From assembly GCA_045652785.1 (NCBI GenBank), contig JAZOLF010000023.1, forward strand, positions 1 to 17,845: DNA of 17,845 nucleotides, given 5' to 3'. This stretch comes from Scatosoma sp045652785. Its GTDB lineage: Bacteria > Bacillota > Clostridia > Christensenellales > Borkfalkiaceae. The position numbers were made by a program, and so were the translations under genes. Each line of letters starts with the position of its first letter. Position 1 is the stretch's first letter. Under the pieces are notes generated by a model. It was not told the DNA's origin, did no database searches, and saw nothing but the letters and a program-made list of their open reading frames with translations. Of the stretch, positions 1 to 7,881 are shown in pieces.

Positions 1-707
1 ACGCATTCAAAAATACCTTACTTATCGGCCAAACGTGTATTCCTTGGTTGGTGGCGCATTCCAACGAAAAAGTATCCATGGGCTGGCGCGCAGGCTGTAT
101 CCCTAGGCCCAACTTAACCTACGAAATGCTCCCGCCCAAAGTGGAAAAAATGGGGGATATTTGGAAGAAAGGCCACGTATCCTTCGAGGCATATTGGTGG
201 CTTGGCGAATGGCAAAGACAGGGATGGGACTTGAATAAAATCATGCAAACCCTGCTTTCTTGGCACGTGAGCACTTTCAATGCAAAATCCTTGCCTATAC
301 CCTTTGAATGGAAGGACAAAATCGACGAATGGGTAGCAAAAATGGGTTACCATTTCGTAATAGACGAGGTGGAAACGAAGTCGAGTGTAAAGCGTGGCGA
401 AAACTTGTCGGTGCGACTTGTGGTTGACAACGTAGGTGTTGCGCCTATTTATAATCGCTTACCGCTCTATATTCGTTTGAAAAATTGTGAGTGTCAACAG
501 GATTTTGAAACGGAAGTAGATATTAGAAAGTGGGTAGAAGGGAAGTACGAAGAGAACCTTGAAATCACGTTACCCGCGTACATGCCCCGTGGGAATTACG
601 AATTGCAGATCGGTATTGGAGGGAAAAATGCGCATAGCGTAGTATTCGCAACCGACGCTATGCAAGATAACGATTATGCTGTTTTGACAACTGTGCAGGT
701 ATTATAA
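1..707 (+). CDS. C-terminal part of a DUF4832-like putative glycoside hydrolase (5' end outside window)
   Basis: The reading frame is open from the first bases of the window (codons begin at base 3) to a TAA at 705-707, so the start lies upstream. The TTG at 48 is only an internal codon with no ribosome binding site before it. The visible 234 or so residues begin with a Trp-rich segment (for example FEAYWWLGEWQRQGWDL) and a stretch on hand-placed Lys/Pro residues (NAKSLPIPFEW). A beta-rich C-terminal module follows, with the phrases VVDNVGVAPIYNRLPLYIRL and MPRGNYELQIGIGG. This layout, a barrel end followed by an Ig-like all-beta module, is what I recall of DUF4832-type proteins thought to act on polysaccharides. 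The assignment comes from remembered family character, not a search. No catalytic residue can be placed because the N-terminal part is missing. A strong terminator follows 13 nt after the stop. The neighbouring carbohydrate genes support a role in glycan breakdown. Confidence 0.6.
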   Translation, partial: AFKNTLLIGQTCIPWLVAHSNEKVSMGWRAGCIPRPNLTYEMLPPKVEKMGDIWKKGHVSFEAYWWLGEWQRQGWDLNKIMQTLLSWHVSTFNAKSLPIPFEWKDKIDEWVAKMGYHFVIDEVETKSSVKRGENLSVRLVVDNVGVAPIYNRLPLYIRLKNCECQQDFETEVDIRKWVEGKYEENLEITLPAYMPRGNYELQIGIGGKNAHSVVFATDAMQDNDYAVLTTVQVL

Positions 708-720
708 AAAGAAACAAGAA

Positions 721-752
721 AAGCCAAGATTGATTGAGCGATCTTGGCTTTT
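721..752 (+). terminator. Intrinsic terminator of the DUF4832-like gene
   Basis: A perfect 10-bp stem is formed by AAGCCAAGAT (721-730) and ATCTTGGCTT (741-750) around a 10-nt loop. The T-run at 748-752 is only short, so it is a reasonable rather than an ideal terminator. Confidence 0.8.
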
Positions 753-890
753 ATCGTGGCGTTTAGTTGTTTCTATTTTGTTTAAGTTCTTGTGGAAAAT
801 CTTTCCTTTTGCAAAAGATACGTTTTGACGAGCATCATATTTTAAGAGAGTAATTGGTTTAAAGTGTATGAGTATTCAAAATCAAAGGTG

Positions 891-922
891 AAAAAAGGCT
901 GATGGTGAGAAACCATCAGCCC
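891..922 (-). terminator. Intrinsic terminator of the pectate-lyase-like lipoprotein gene, possibly bidirectional
   Basis: GGCTGATGGT (897-906) and ACCATCAGCC (912-921) form a perfect 10-bp stem with a 5-nt loop. Read on the minus strand, the stem is followed by six Ts (the A-run at 891-896), 17 nt after the stop codon. On the plus strand the stem is followed by CTTTTGTTTT, so it could also stop transcription from the left. Bases 753-890 hold nothing I can recognise. Confidence 0.85.
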
Positions 923-938
923 TTTTGTTTTATTGGGT

Positions 939-3758
939 TTAATCGGTGACAGCTTCGATGTTGTCGATGTAGAAAGTTGCAGACGAATCCAGCGTGTAGA
1001 TTCGCATATAGTTGATATTCGAAAGATCCGCAGGGCCGCCCGTTGTTCCGGCACTCCACAAATCCAACCAGACTTCATTCCAACCCGTCTTCGTCACGTA
1101 TTGCAACAGGTTCCAGTTGTATTCGTTTTTGTCGCAGACTTGGGATGACGTGATCTCAATTTGTCCCGCCGAGCCGATTTTCGAAATGTCGCTGCAATAG
1201 ATATAGAAGTGCAAATATCCTTGCTTATATTCGCTGATGTCGATGCTGTCAAACGTACCTTCAAAGGTTGTCGTTTTCCAACGCCAACTTCCCGTGCCTT
1301 CAATAACGTATTTAGAGTCGCTATTGTATCGAACGTTGAAGGGGGACGTCCAAGAGTCGCAATTAAACAAAGTTTTTCTCTTTGCGTTTTCGGAAACGTA
1401 TGCGATTTCGTCTGCCAAAGAAACGGATGAATCGTATGCTTTTTCTTTGACTTCGCCAAACGCGATTCTGCCGTATGCCGTCAGCGTTCCGCTGTTGACT
1501 TTTACCGAAACGCCGTAAACCCGCAGCGAGCCGATGATATTGCAAGTGCCGCCAGAAAGTTCATAGACGATTTTATCTGCCAACAAATAGTCAAGCGAAG
1601 TGTTTACAAGCGTTGCCGTTGTGTTGACCATATCAAACAAACCCGCTTCACCGTAGCAAAAAATGTTGAATGCCATTTGGTTTTTGGCGTTTTCCAGGCG
1701 AAGCATTTTCGTGAAAGTTCTTCCGATTTCATCGCGCAAAATTGCAAAATCTTCATTCGTTTCACCGCTGTTTTTCAGGCGTTCCCAAAAGCTGACGTTC
1801 GCGATCGAAGAATCGAAATAGTTATAAAGGTTGGATCTGGACATAAAGTTGGGGTTGGCAAGGCATTGTTCAATCACGCCGTTGTCACCGCCAGCCTTGA
1901 TAAAGTTGACGTACGAAAGTCCGTAGTTGCTTTTCAAGATATGGTTGTCGCACGAAGAAAAATCATAGCCAACGTAAGCGCCCACGCTTTCGTTCATATA
2001 GGCGTAAGCCCCCGTGCCGTTGCCCTTGATCGAAGTATCGTTGGGGTAAGCGCCGCTCTTTAAAGCCGAGCGCGCGGTCAAAAAATCGTTTTTAGCGTGC
2101 CAAATTCTAACGCCAACAACCCCTGCATTGTCTTGCAAAGTAAAGGTTGCGCCCGAGACGTAGGAAATGAAAACAACGCCATTGTTGTTGGCTTGGCTGT
2201 GGCCCGATCTTGAGAAGGTGGATTGCGTGGAACGCAGTTCCACGTTTTCAGGAATGGTAATAGGGGAGTTCACCCGATAAATGCCATTCGGGACAAGGAC
2301 GATGCCCCCTTCTTCGCCGACCGAGTTCAATATCGCTTGCAGTTTTTCGGAGTTGTCGATTGTTCCGCCTGCCGTCAAAGTATTTGCAATAAACAATCTT
2401 TGGGAAGTGGAAAATTGCACGGACGGCAAGACAACGTCGCTGGTTGCGGGTGTGCCGATTTCTTGAAGAGTTCTACCGCTGCCCGATTTTTCATAGGTGG
2501 AGTTGCTCATTTTGATACAACCAACGGGGGAGTTGTTTTCAATTATACCGACGTTAGAATCGGTAAACGCAACGCCGCTTACTGCGTTTAAGTAATCGGC
2601 GTAAACGCCCGTTTCGCAGTTGATATTTGCGTTATGGACAAGCCCCCAGAATCCAGCGCTATCACGGATGCCCGTTGTAAACTTGATGCCGATTTTCCCG
2701 CCGTCAATCGTGACGTTTGAAATGAGTTGGTCGTCCAAATCCCCCAAAATCATCGCCGTCAAATTGCTGCTTACAAACGTGTCCAGGGCTATGGCGTTGC
2801 GGCATTTGTAATCGCTTGCGGCGGTTTTCCAGTACTTGGCGGAGACGTGTATTGTATCGTAAAAACCGACGTCCGTCGTTGCGTTGTGGTGGACGGCGTT
2901 ATATAAGAAAGTGCCGTAGATGTTTTCAAGGTTGACAAGTTCGTTGGCGATAGAGTTGAGCGAAACGCCGATCCCGTATGCGCTGTTCAGGAAGGTCAAG
3001 TTCCTTAAAGTGGCCGTAGCAGGCGCGTTCGCGTAGATGGTGTAGCCGTATTTTTTGATGAGCGTGGAACTTTGTTCGGTGTAATAAAACGTCAAGCCTA
3101 CCATGCCCGAGCAATCCCCGAGTGTAAACAGCGGATTGTCCTGCGGGTTCAAAAAACCGAGCATTTGCGGCTTGGCGACAATAAGAGTGCCGTAGTCAAA
3201 GTTAGCATCCGTGTTATCGGCATTCGGTTTGTTCCAGTCGCCAACCAACGAAACGTAGTCGGGGATGTTAATGGTGGAAGAAACCAGATATTTGCCTAAT
3301 GGCAAGAAGACCGTACCGCCGCCCATATTGCCTACGCTGTTGAGCGCTGCCTGAATGGCTGCGGTGCTATCCGTTTCACCTGTGGGGTCTGCACCAAAAT
3401 CGGTTGCGATCACGTCTGCGACCACGGCGCTGTCCGTCGGGTATTTCGTTTTGATAAGCGTTTTCGACGAGTTGCTATCATTGAGCGGTTTGATGAGTTC
3501 GTAACTCGGTTTGGGTTGCACAGGCGGCTCGTCGGGGATGTTATCTTCGGGCGTACTGTCGTCGGGAGTGCTATCGTCAGGGGTGCTGTCGCTCCCAGAA
3601 GTTGTAGGGGAAGAATTATCTTCGCTGGACGTATTCGAATTGTCTATACTCGGCGGAATTGACGAACTGCCCGTGCTGCCGGTATAGGTGCAGGCAGCCA
3701 TGCAGGCAGCAAGCAAAAACGAAACGAATATAGAGATGGATTTTTTTAAGGTTTTCAT
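939..3758 (-). CDS. Surface lipoprotein with two pectate-lyase-type beta-helix blocks and a C-terminal carbohydrate-binding-like module
   Basis: 939 residues. A lipoprotein signal is visible: basic MKTLKK, a hydrophobic core, then lipobox LAAC with Cys19 as the probable lipidated residue (Cys23 is an alternative). Residues about 24-90 are a Ser/Thr/Pro/Asp linker containing three STPDD/STPED repeats. At about 116-175 lies a Pectate_lyase_3 signature (ATDFGADPTGETDSTAAIQ, then a GGGTVFLPLGKY loop). It heads a right-handed beta-helix rich in N and G turns. A second, weaker copy of the same signature is at about 462-505 (DNSEKLQAILNSVGEEGG, VLVPNGIYRV). The last 145 or so residues are beta-rich with Trp and Tyr (SWRWKTTTFEG, FYIDNIEAV) and resemble a carbohydrate-binding jelly roll. 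Expected role: binding or cleaving pectin-like polysaccharide at the cell surface. The substrate and catalytic residues cannot be read from the sequence. The ATG is preceded by AAGGA 11 nt upstream. It is a single-gene transcript. Confidence 0.8.
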   Translation of the reverse strand: MKTLKKSISIFVSFLLAACMAACTYTGSTGSSSIPPSIDNSNTSSEDNSSPTTSGSDSTPDDSTPDDSTPEDNIPDEPPVQPKPSYELIKPLNDSNSSKTLIKTKYPTDSAVVADVIATDFGADPTGETDSTAAIQAALNSVGNMGGGTVFLPLGKYLVSSTINIPDYVSLVGDWNKPNADNTDANFDYGTLIVAKPQMLGFLNPQDNPLFTLGDCSGMVGLTFYYTEQSSTLIKKYGYTIYANAPATATLRNLTFLNSAYGIGVSLNSIANELVNLENIYGTFLYNAVHHNATTDVGFYDTIHVSAKYWKTAASDYKCRNAIALDTFVSSNLTAMILGDLDDQLISNVTIDGGKIGIKFTTGIRDSAGFWGLVHNANINCETGVYADYLNAVSGVAFTDSNVGIIENNSPVGCIKMSNSTYEKSGSGRTLQEIGTPATSDVVLPSVQFSTSQRLFIANTLTAGGTIDNSEKLQAILNSVGEEGGIVLVPNGIYRVNSPITIPENVELRSTQSTFSRSGHSQANNNGVVFISYVSGATFTLQDNAGVVGVRIWHAKNDFLTARSALKSGAYPNDTSIKGNGTGAYAYMNESVGAYVGYDFSSCDNHILKSNYGLSYVNFIKAGGDNGVIEQCLANPNFMSRSNLYNYFDSSIANVSFWERLKNSGETNEDFAILRDEIGRTFTKMLRLENAKNQMAFNIFCYGEAGLFDMVNTTATLVNTSLDYLLADKIVYELSGGTCNIIGSLRVYGVSVKVNSGTLTAYGRIAFGEVKEKAYDSSVSLADEIAYVSENAKRKTLFNCDSWTSPFNVRYNSDSKYVIEGTGSWRWKTTTFEGTFDSIDISEYKQGYLHFYIYCSDISKIGSAGQIEITSSQVCDKNEYNWNLLQYVTKTGWNEVWLDLWSAGTTGGPADLSNINYMRIYTLDSSATFYIDNIEAVTD
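3553..3597 (-). repeat. 15-bp tandem repeat, three copies, in the linker of the lipoprotein
   Basis: Three imperfect 15-bp units (3553-3567, 3568-3582, 3583-3597) encode the STPDD/STPDD/STPED linker just after the lipid anchor. Such in-frame repeats can change the linker length by slippage. Confidence 0.75.
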
Positions 3759-3791
3759 TTTTCTGTTGTTCCTTCTTTTCTTTTCGCGGAT

Positions 3792-3820
3792 ATTATAACA
3801 TTATTTCATCAAGAATTCAA
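3792..3820 (-). promoter_or_regulatory. Sigma-A-type promoter of the pectate-lyase-like lipoprotein gene
   Basis: On the minus strand TTGAAT (3820-3815), a 17-bp spacer and TATAAT (3797-3792) are seen. A TGT directly before the -10 box gives an extended -10. The predicted start of transcription is near 3785, about 27 nt before the ATG. Confidence 0.8.
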
Positions 3821-4113
3821 GCATTTCCCGTTTCTTGGGGGCAGTTTTGCTTATTTCCTGAAATCTTTATGGAGCGGAATAGGGCGCTTATAGGGCTGCA
3901 TGGCGGCGAAGGCGGCAATCGAAAGCGGTAAGACGAACTACCTGCACGATGTTGAGTATGCGGTGATGCGAGCGACGAAAGAAGACGTGAAAAAAGGCGA
4001 TTGCAACGTTTTCGAATATCAAATAAGAAAGAGAAAATGCAACGGTAAAAATCGTTGTTTTGTATTGCCGATTTCAAAAACAAGAAGAGCGGGCGGAAAG
4101 TGGGTTAGAAAAG
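3821..4113. other. Intergenic region without a recognisable gene
   Basis: Between the divergent promoters of the lipoprotein and the permease there is about 290 bp. A 76-codon plus-strand frame (3900-4130) has no ribosome binding site, a composition rich in Lys/Arg, and its end overlaps the permease promoter. The minus-strand frame here is Ser/Pro-rich and looks like a shadow. I see no RNA gene or repeat, though a decayed gene cannot be ruled out. Confidence 0.5.
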
Positions 4114-4142
4114 TTGCTTTTAGTAAATGAGTGTGCTATACT
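4114..4142 (+). promoter_or_regulatory. Probable promoter of the AEC permease gene
   Basis: TTGCTT (4114-4119), a 17-bp spacer and TATACT (4137-4142). The untranslated leader to the ATG at 4236 would be about 87 nt, and no clear riboswitch fold is visible in it. Confidence 0.65.
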
Positions 4143-4235
4143 AAGACGAACAAAGCGGATGCGAACGTTTTTTGCGCAGGATTGTTGAACTCGGGTAAAA
4201 AATGGGCAGCCGTCATAAAAGGATAAAGTTATACC

Positions 4236-5234
4236 ATGATTGATTTTTTTGACGTTTTCATAACGGTAGTATTTTTGTTGATACTGGCTGTGCCTGGGTT
4301 TGTTTTTGCCAAGACAAAAATGTTCCCGAAAACGGCGAGTGAAACGCTGTCGGCTATTGTATTGTACGGGTGTCAACCCATCTTGATTATCACGAGTTTT
4401 CAGGGCTGTTCGTACAACCCTAATATTGCGCTCAATATGCTTGCGGTCGCGGGGATTGCGCTTGTGGCGCACTTGATTATGTTCGCCATTGTCAAGTTCG
4501 CATTTATCAAGTGGCAGGCGAATGATAAGGTAAAACTCGTTAAATATTTAAGCGTATTCTCCAACTGCGGTTTTATGGGCTTGCCCTTTTTGCAATCCTT
4601 GTTCACGGATGCGAGTCTGCAAGCCGAACTGGTCATCTATTGCGCGGTGGTACTTGCGATCTTTAACATCCTGAACTGGACGTTCGGCGTTTATATTTTG
4701 ACGGAAGACAAAAAGGAAATTTCCGTAAAAAAAGTGCTGTTGAACCCCGTTATCCTGTCCGTTTTGTTTAGCCTTGTTTTGTTCTTTACGTTGCAAAAAC
4801 CGGTGGTGGAACTTGTTGCAGAAGGAACGGTTGGGTATAAGATTTTGAGTAAGTTGATGGCGAGTTTGACTTTCCTTTCGAATATGGTCACGCCGCTGTC
4901 GATGTTCGTAATCGGGATTCGGTTGGCGAATATCAATTTCAAGCAACTGTTGACGGATAAGTGGGCGTATATTGCGACGGCGGTAAAATTGATCGGGATG
5001 TCTTTTGTGGTGATGTTCATTGTGGCGTATTTGCCGATCGCATCAACCGTTAAATACACCATCTTTTTCCTGTTGTCGATGCCCAGCGCAACGAGCGGTG
5101 CAATGATGGCGGTGCAATTCAAAAAAGATAGCGACTTTGCGTCTATCGGGGTGGTTTTATCCACCATTTGTTCGATTATTACCTTGCCGCTTTTGTACCT
5201 GTTTATGAATGCAGTCTTAGGTGTTTCGATATAA
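4236..5234 (+). CDS. AEC-family (auxin efflux carrier-like) permease
   Basis: 332 residues with about ten hydrophobic segments spread over the full length (near 5-25, 38-58, 65-90, 102-120, 125-150, 165-185, 207-228, 240-265, 270-292 and 300-325). The motif SNCGFMGLPF at about 108-117 is typical of AEC transporters, as is the glycine/proline-broken helix PSATSGAMMAV near 283-293. Bacterial members export or import small organic anions such as malate. The substrate here is unknown. The length is normal for the family. The ATG at 4236 is preceded by AAAGGA at a good distance. The gene stands alone between its own promoter and a strong terminator. The pectin-type genes on both sides hint at traffic of an organic acid or sugar acid, which is inference only. 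Confidence 0.88.
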   Translation: MIDFFDVFITVVFLLILAVPGFVFAKTKMFPKTASETLSAIVLYGCQPILIITSFQGCSYNPNIALNMLAVAGIALVAHLIMFAIVKFAFIKWQANDKVKLVKYLSVFSNCGFMGLPFLQSLFTDASLQAELVIYCAVVLAIFNILNWTFGVYILTEDKKEISVKKVLLNPVILSVLFSLVLFFTLQKPVVELVAEGTVGYKILSKLMASLTFLSNMVTPLSMFVIGIRLANINFKQLLTDKWAYIATAVKLIGMSFVVMFIVAYLPIASTVKYTIFFLLSMPSATSGAMMAVQFKKDSDFASIGVVLSTICSIITLPLLYLFMNAVLGVSI

Positions 5235-5246
5235 GACAATCAATCA

Positions 5247-5278
5247 AAAAAGAGCCCTTTGAAGGGGCTCTTTTATTT
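5247..5278 (+). terminator. Intrinsic terminator of the AEC permease gene
   Basis: AGAGCCC (5251-5257) pairs with GGGCTCT (5265-5271) around a short loop. Flanking A and T runs extend the stem, and TTTTATTTT follows. It lies 16 nt after the stop codon. Confidence 0.88.
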
Positions 5279-5319
5279 TAATAATCTACAAAAAAAGAAA
5301 AAGTTTTTTCTAAAACCCC

Positions 5320-5348
5320 TTGAAAAGAGTGGGGATATGTGATACAAT
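5320..5348 (+). promoter_or_regulatory. Promoter of the GH28-like gene; decides its start codon
   Basis: TTGAAA (5320-5325), a 17-bp spacer and TACAAT (5343-5348). Transcription should start near 5355, so the upstream in-frame TTG at 5320 and ATG at 5356 cannot be the real start. An A/T dyad (AGAAAAA 5296-5302, TTTTTCT 5305-5311) lies just upstream of the -35 box. Confidence 0.82.
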
Positions 5349-5394
5349 AAAACAAATGTATTATAAGCGATGCTCAGCATCAAAGGAAAAGACT

Positions 5395-6570
5395 GTGAAG
5401 AAATTTTTGATAACCGATTATGGTGTAAAGGAAAGTTGTACGGACTTACAAACGGCGGCGATTCAAGCCGTGTTCGATCTTTGTAAGGAAAGCGGTGGTA
5501 CGGTGGTAATTCCCAAAGGGCGGTTTTATACAGCGGCGCTGTATATGCACTCTGACACCACGCTGTATTTGGAAAGCGGTGCAGAGTTGCTTGGCAGCGA
5601 CAATTGTGACGATTACGAAGTATTCCCTATCCCTGCACACGTAGATATGCGCTCGGATATGGAACTCATCACGCAGTATTACGGAACGCCGTGGGAAACC
5701 TATCGCAGGGCGATTATCTCGGCGTACGGCGAGAAGAATATCACCATTTTCGGTGAGCCTGGGTCGGCGATTGACGGGGTGCATTGTTATGATCCCGACG
5801 GGGAAGAAGGGTATCGCGGGCCGCACGTGATTTTCTTGTCTTGCTGTGAAAACGTGTTGCTCGAAGGCTACACCGCGCGGTTTGCGGGCAACTTCTTGCA
5901 CGAAGCCAACAACTGTAAAAACTTGACGATGCGCAGGGTCACTTGCCTTGGCGGGTCGGACGGTATCCACTTGCATTGTACGGAAAATACGCTCATCGAA
6001 GATTGCTTGTTTAAGACGGGGGATGATTGTATTGCGGGTATCAATATCCAAAATATGGTCGTTCGCCGCTGCGTTTTGAATACTTCTTGCAATCTGTTCC
6101 GTATGGGCGGCGTAGGCATCTACGTAGAAGATATCTATGCGTATGGGCCTGGTTACTATCCACATAGAAAGACGGTCGTGCAGGGTAAAAACCAAGAATT
6201 GCCCCGCGAAGAAGGAAGACATAATTTGTTGTGGTTGGTGGACTATTTTGCGAGCACGAATTATCCGTTTGTGCCGTCGGATATCCATTTCAAGAATTGC
6301 GTAATCGACAATGCGGAAGGAATTTTGTATTACAATGCCGACTGCGGACCTTTGCAAAGCGGCACGCATTTGGGGCTCATGACGCTGGAAAACGTGCATT
6401 TTACCGATGCAAAACAAACGTCTTTGCCGATGGCGCCTGCGGATGAGCCGCTTACCGTTCGGATGAAGAACGTGCGCATGGATTTCCATTCTGCGGTGGC
6501 AACACAACCGCCGTTCACCTTAAAAGAAGGCGCAAACACCACGATTATCGTGGAAGATGCCAAAGTGTAA
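5395..6570 (+). CDS. GH28-like (polygalacturonase-type) beta-helix protein
   Basis: 391 residues from the GTG at 5395, which is preceded by AAAGGA with 8 nt spacing. Longer starts lie inside the promoter. The N-terminus has the usual GH28 opening: DLQTAAIQAVFDLC, GGTVVIPKGRFYTAAL and LYLESGAELLGS. It is followed by repeated beta-helix rungs such as NLTMRRVTCLGGSDGIHL. Of the four GH28 catalytic signatures, GDD is clear (TGDDCIA, D210/D211). A third acid may be D189 in GSDG, where NTD is usual. The GHG histidine motif is replaced by RMGGVG near 236-241, and no RIK is evident. There is no signal peptide, so it is probably cytoplasmic and acts on short galacturonan or related oligosaccharides after uptake. 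It may also be a non-classical GH28 subgroup. Two nearby genes with pectate-lyase and hydrolase character fit. Confidence 0.78.
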   Translation: MKKFLITDYGVKESCTDLQTAAIQAVFDLCKESGGTVVIPKGRFYTAALYMHSDTTLYLESGAELLGSDNCDDYEVFPIPAHVDMRSDMELITQYYGTPWETYRRAIISAYGEKNITIFGEPGSAIDGVHCYDPDGEEGYRGPHVIFLSCCENVLLEGYTARFAGNFLHEANNCKNLTMRRVTCLGGSDGIHLHCTENTLIEDCLFKTGDDCIAGINIQNMVVRRCVLNTSCNLFRMGGVGIYVEDIYAYGPGYYPHRKTVVQGKNQELPREEGRHNLLWLVDYFASTNYPFVPSDIHFKNCVIDNAEGILYYNADCGPLQSGTHLGLMTLENVHFTDAKQTSLPMAPADEPLTVRMKNVRMDFHSAVATQPPFTLKEGANTTIIVEDAKV

Positions 6571-6599
6571 CAACCCAGAGTGCGTGGCGCAAAAACCAT

Positions 6600-6627
6600 A
6601 AAAAACGCGGTTGCAACAGCACCCGCG
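6600..6627 (-). terminator. Terminator of the XRE regulator gene
   Basis: On the minus strand CGCGG (6627-6623) pairs with CCGCG (6610-6606). An inner TGC/GCA pairing extends the stem, and six Ts follow (the A-run at 6600-6605). It lies 3 nt beyond the stop codon. No separate terminator for the GH28-like gene is visible on the plus strand. Confidence 0.7.
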
Positions 6628-6630
6628 CGA

Positions 6631-6843
6631 TTAGTTTTTGCGACCTATCAAAAAGTCGATGTCTTCGTCGAAGAAATCGGCAATTTTACAAAGATTTGTC
6701 AAAGAAATTTCTCTTTGGCAAAGCAGGTAGCGGGAGATGGTTTGTTGCGGAATATCCACTTTTCGGGCGAATTCCGAGATGCTCATTTCCCCCATTAATG
6801 ATTTTAAGTTTTGCGCAAAAGCGCCCATCCATTTGTTATCCAT
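6631..6843 (-). CDS. Small XRE-family transcription regulator
   Basis: 70 residues, consisting almost only of a Cro/C1-type helix-turn-helix. The sequence SISEFARKVDIPQQTISRYL (about 21-40) holds the two HTH helices, and LTNLCKIADFFDEDIDFLIG closes the five-helix fold. There is no sensor domain, so ligand response, if any, is not visible. It is divergent from the membrane protein gene at 6937. Two identical dyads lie in the 93-bp gap, which suggests it represses both itself and the neighbour. No ribosome binding site is obvious before the ATG, and transcription may start very near it (a TAAAAT lies at 6854-6849 on the minus strand), so this mRNA may be nearly leaderless. That part is inference. 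Confidence 0.9.
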   Translation of the reverse strand: MDNKWMGAFAQNLKSLMGEMSISEFARKVDIPQQTISRYLLCQREISLTNLCKIADFFDEDIDFLIGRKN

Positions 6844-6854
6844 AGTAATATTTT

Positions 6855-6868
6855 ACACCAAACGGTGT
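6855..6868. promoter_or_regulatory. Operator-like dyad 1
   Basis: ACACCAAACGGTGT, an inverted repeat ACACC-N4-GGTGT, identical to the copy at 6884. It lies 12 bp upstream of the XRE start codon. It is the probable binding site of the XRE protein for autorepression. Confidence 0.75.
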
Positions 6869-6875
6869 ATTTTAC

Positions 6876-6905
6876 TTGACTTTACACCAAACGGTGTGGT
6901 AATAT
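6876..6905 (+). promoter_or_regulatory. Promoter of the membrane protein gene, with an operator in its spacer
   Basis: TTGACT (6876-6881), an 18-bp spacer and TAATAT (6900-6905), with TGG just before giving an extended -10. The second dyad (6884-6897) fills the spacer, so a bound repressor would block RNA polymerase. Confidence 0.75.
6884..6897. promoter_or_regulatory. Operator-like dyad 2
   Basis: A second exact copy of ACACCAAACGGTGT, 29 bp (about three helical turns) from the first. It lies between the -35 and -10 boxes of the promoter that reads toward 6937. Confidence 0.78.
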
Positions 6906-6936
6906 TTTATCAACGTTCGTAAAAGGAAAAAACGAT

Positions 6937-7797
6937 ATGAGAAATTTAACGATCAAAAGAGAAAAATCCGCGGCGGCTCGTTTGTGCAAAATGAAAGTCT
7001 ACATAGAAGATTCGCAGTCGAATGAGTTGACCATTAGCGGCGTGCCTTGCCGTAAGTTGGGGACGCTTAAAAGCGGGGAAGAAAAGACCTTTGAAGTAGA
7101 AGAACGGGCGGCGAAAGTGTTTGTGATTGCGGATAAATTGAGCCGTAATTTTAGCAACGAATATTACGCTTTGCCTGAAGGGGCGGAAGATATCCATTTA
7201 GTTGGGGAAAACCGTTTGGATTTTGCATCGGGGAATGCATTTCGCTTTCGCAACAACGACACCGAAGAAATGGTGGCGCATCGTAAACGCGTAGCGCGCA
7301 AAGGGGCGGTTGTTTACGTCGTTGCTATCGTTTTAGGGTTCATAATCGGCTTTACGAGTGTGTTAGGGTTGTTTGGCAAGGAAAAAGAAAAAACGTTTTC
7401 GGCGAGCAACATGACGATTACGCTGACGGACGAGTTTTCGAAAAAGGACGTAGTTGGCTACACGGCGGTATTCCAGTCGGTTGACGTACTGGTCTTTTGT
7501 ATTGAAGAGCCGTTTTCGTTGCTCGACGACCTTTCGTCCTTAACGTTGAGAGAGTATGCAAATCAAATCATCGCGTTGAATGGGGTGACGGGCGCTTCTT
7601 TGAAAACGGAAGACGGGTTGACCTATTTTGAATACGAAAAACAAGTAGATGGAACGCAAATTTATCAGTACTACACCTTCGTCTACAAGGCGGATATTGC
7701 CTTTTGGATTGTGCAATTTGCGGTATCGGAGAACAAGACGGAAAATTTGCGTGACGATGTTTTCGGGTGGGCGAAAACGGTTGAATTTTCAAAGTAA
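6937..7797 (+). CDS. Conserved single-pass membrane protein of unknown function
   Basis: 286 residues. The soluble N-terminal part (1-110) reads like a small beta domain (MRNLTIKREK, KMKVYIED, CRKLGTLKSGEEKTFEV, KVFVIADK). I recall this part as widespread in Clostridia without known function. A basic stretch, RKRVARK at about 116-122, precedes one transmembrane helix (124-147), so the N-domain is probably cytoplasmic. The outer C-terminal 130 residues are beta-rich and acidic (YTAVFQSVDVLVFCIEEPF, QIYQYYTFVYKADIAFWIVQFAV), somewhat like PsbP/DUF-type lipid or stress proteins. The ATG is preceded by AAGGA at 9 nt. It is probably controlled by the divergent XRE repressor through the two dyads. 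No terminator is visible before the next promoter. Confidence 0.8.
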   Translation: MRNLTIKREKSAAARLCKMKVYIEDSQSNELTISGVPCRKLGTLKSGEEKTFEVEERAAKVFVIADKLSRNFSNEYYALPEGAEDIHLVGENRLDFASGNAFRFRNNDTEEMVAHRKRVARKGAVVYVVAIVLGFIIGFTSVLGLFGKEKEKTFSASNMTITLTDEFSKKDVVGYTAVFQSVDVLVFCIEEPFSLLDDLSSLTLREYANQIIALNGVTGASLKTEDGLTYFEYEKQVDGTQIYQYYTFVYKADIAFWIVQFAVSENKTENLRDDVFGWAKTVEFSK

Positions 7798-7826
7798 TAT
7801 ACACGTAATTTTATAAAAGTTGGCCA

Positions 7827-7855
7827 TTGACAAGACGTGGCGAGTGTGGTATGAT
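7827..7855 (+). promoter_or_regulatory. Promoter of the small TerB-like gene
   Basis: TTGACA (7827-7832), a 17-bp spacer and TATGAT (7850-7855), with TGG giving an extended -10. A strong match. Confidence 0.82.
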
Positions 7856-7881
7856 AGGGAAAAGCCATTTGGGGGTATGTT

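Noticed and set aside
3900..4130. 76-codon plus-strand frame between the lipoprotein and permease genes
   Set aside because: No ribosome binding site, and its end overlaps the permease promoter. It does not resemble a known family. Kept only as a note on the region.
5446..6507. 353-codon frame on the minus strand
   Set aside because: Lies fully opposite the GH28-like gene, has many His/Arg residues typical of antisense shadows, and lacks a ribosome binding site.
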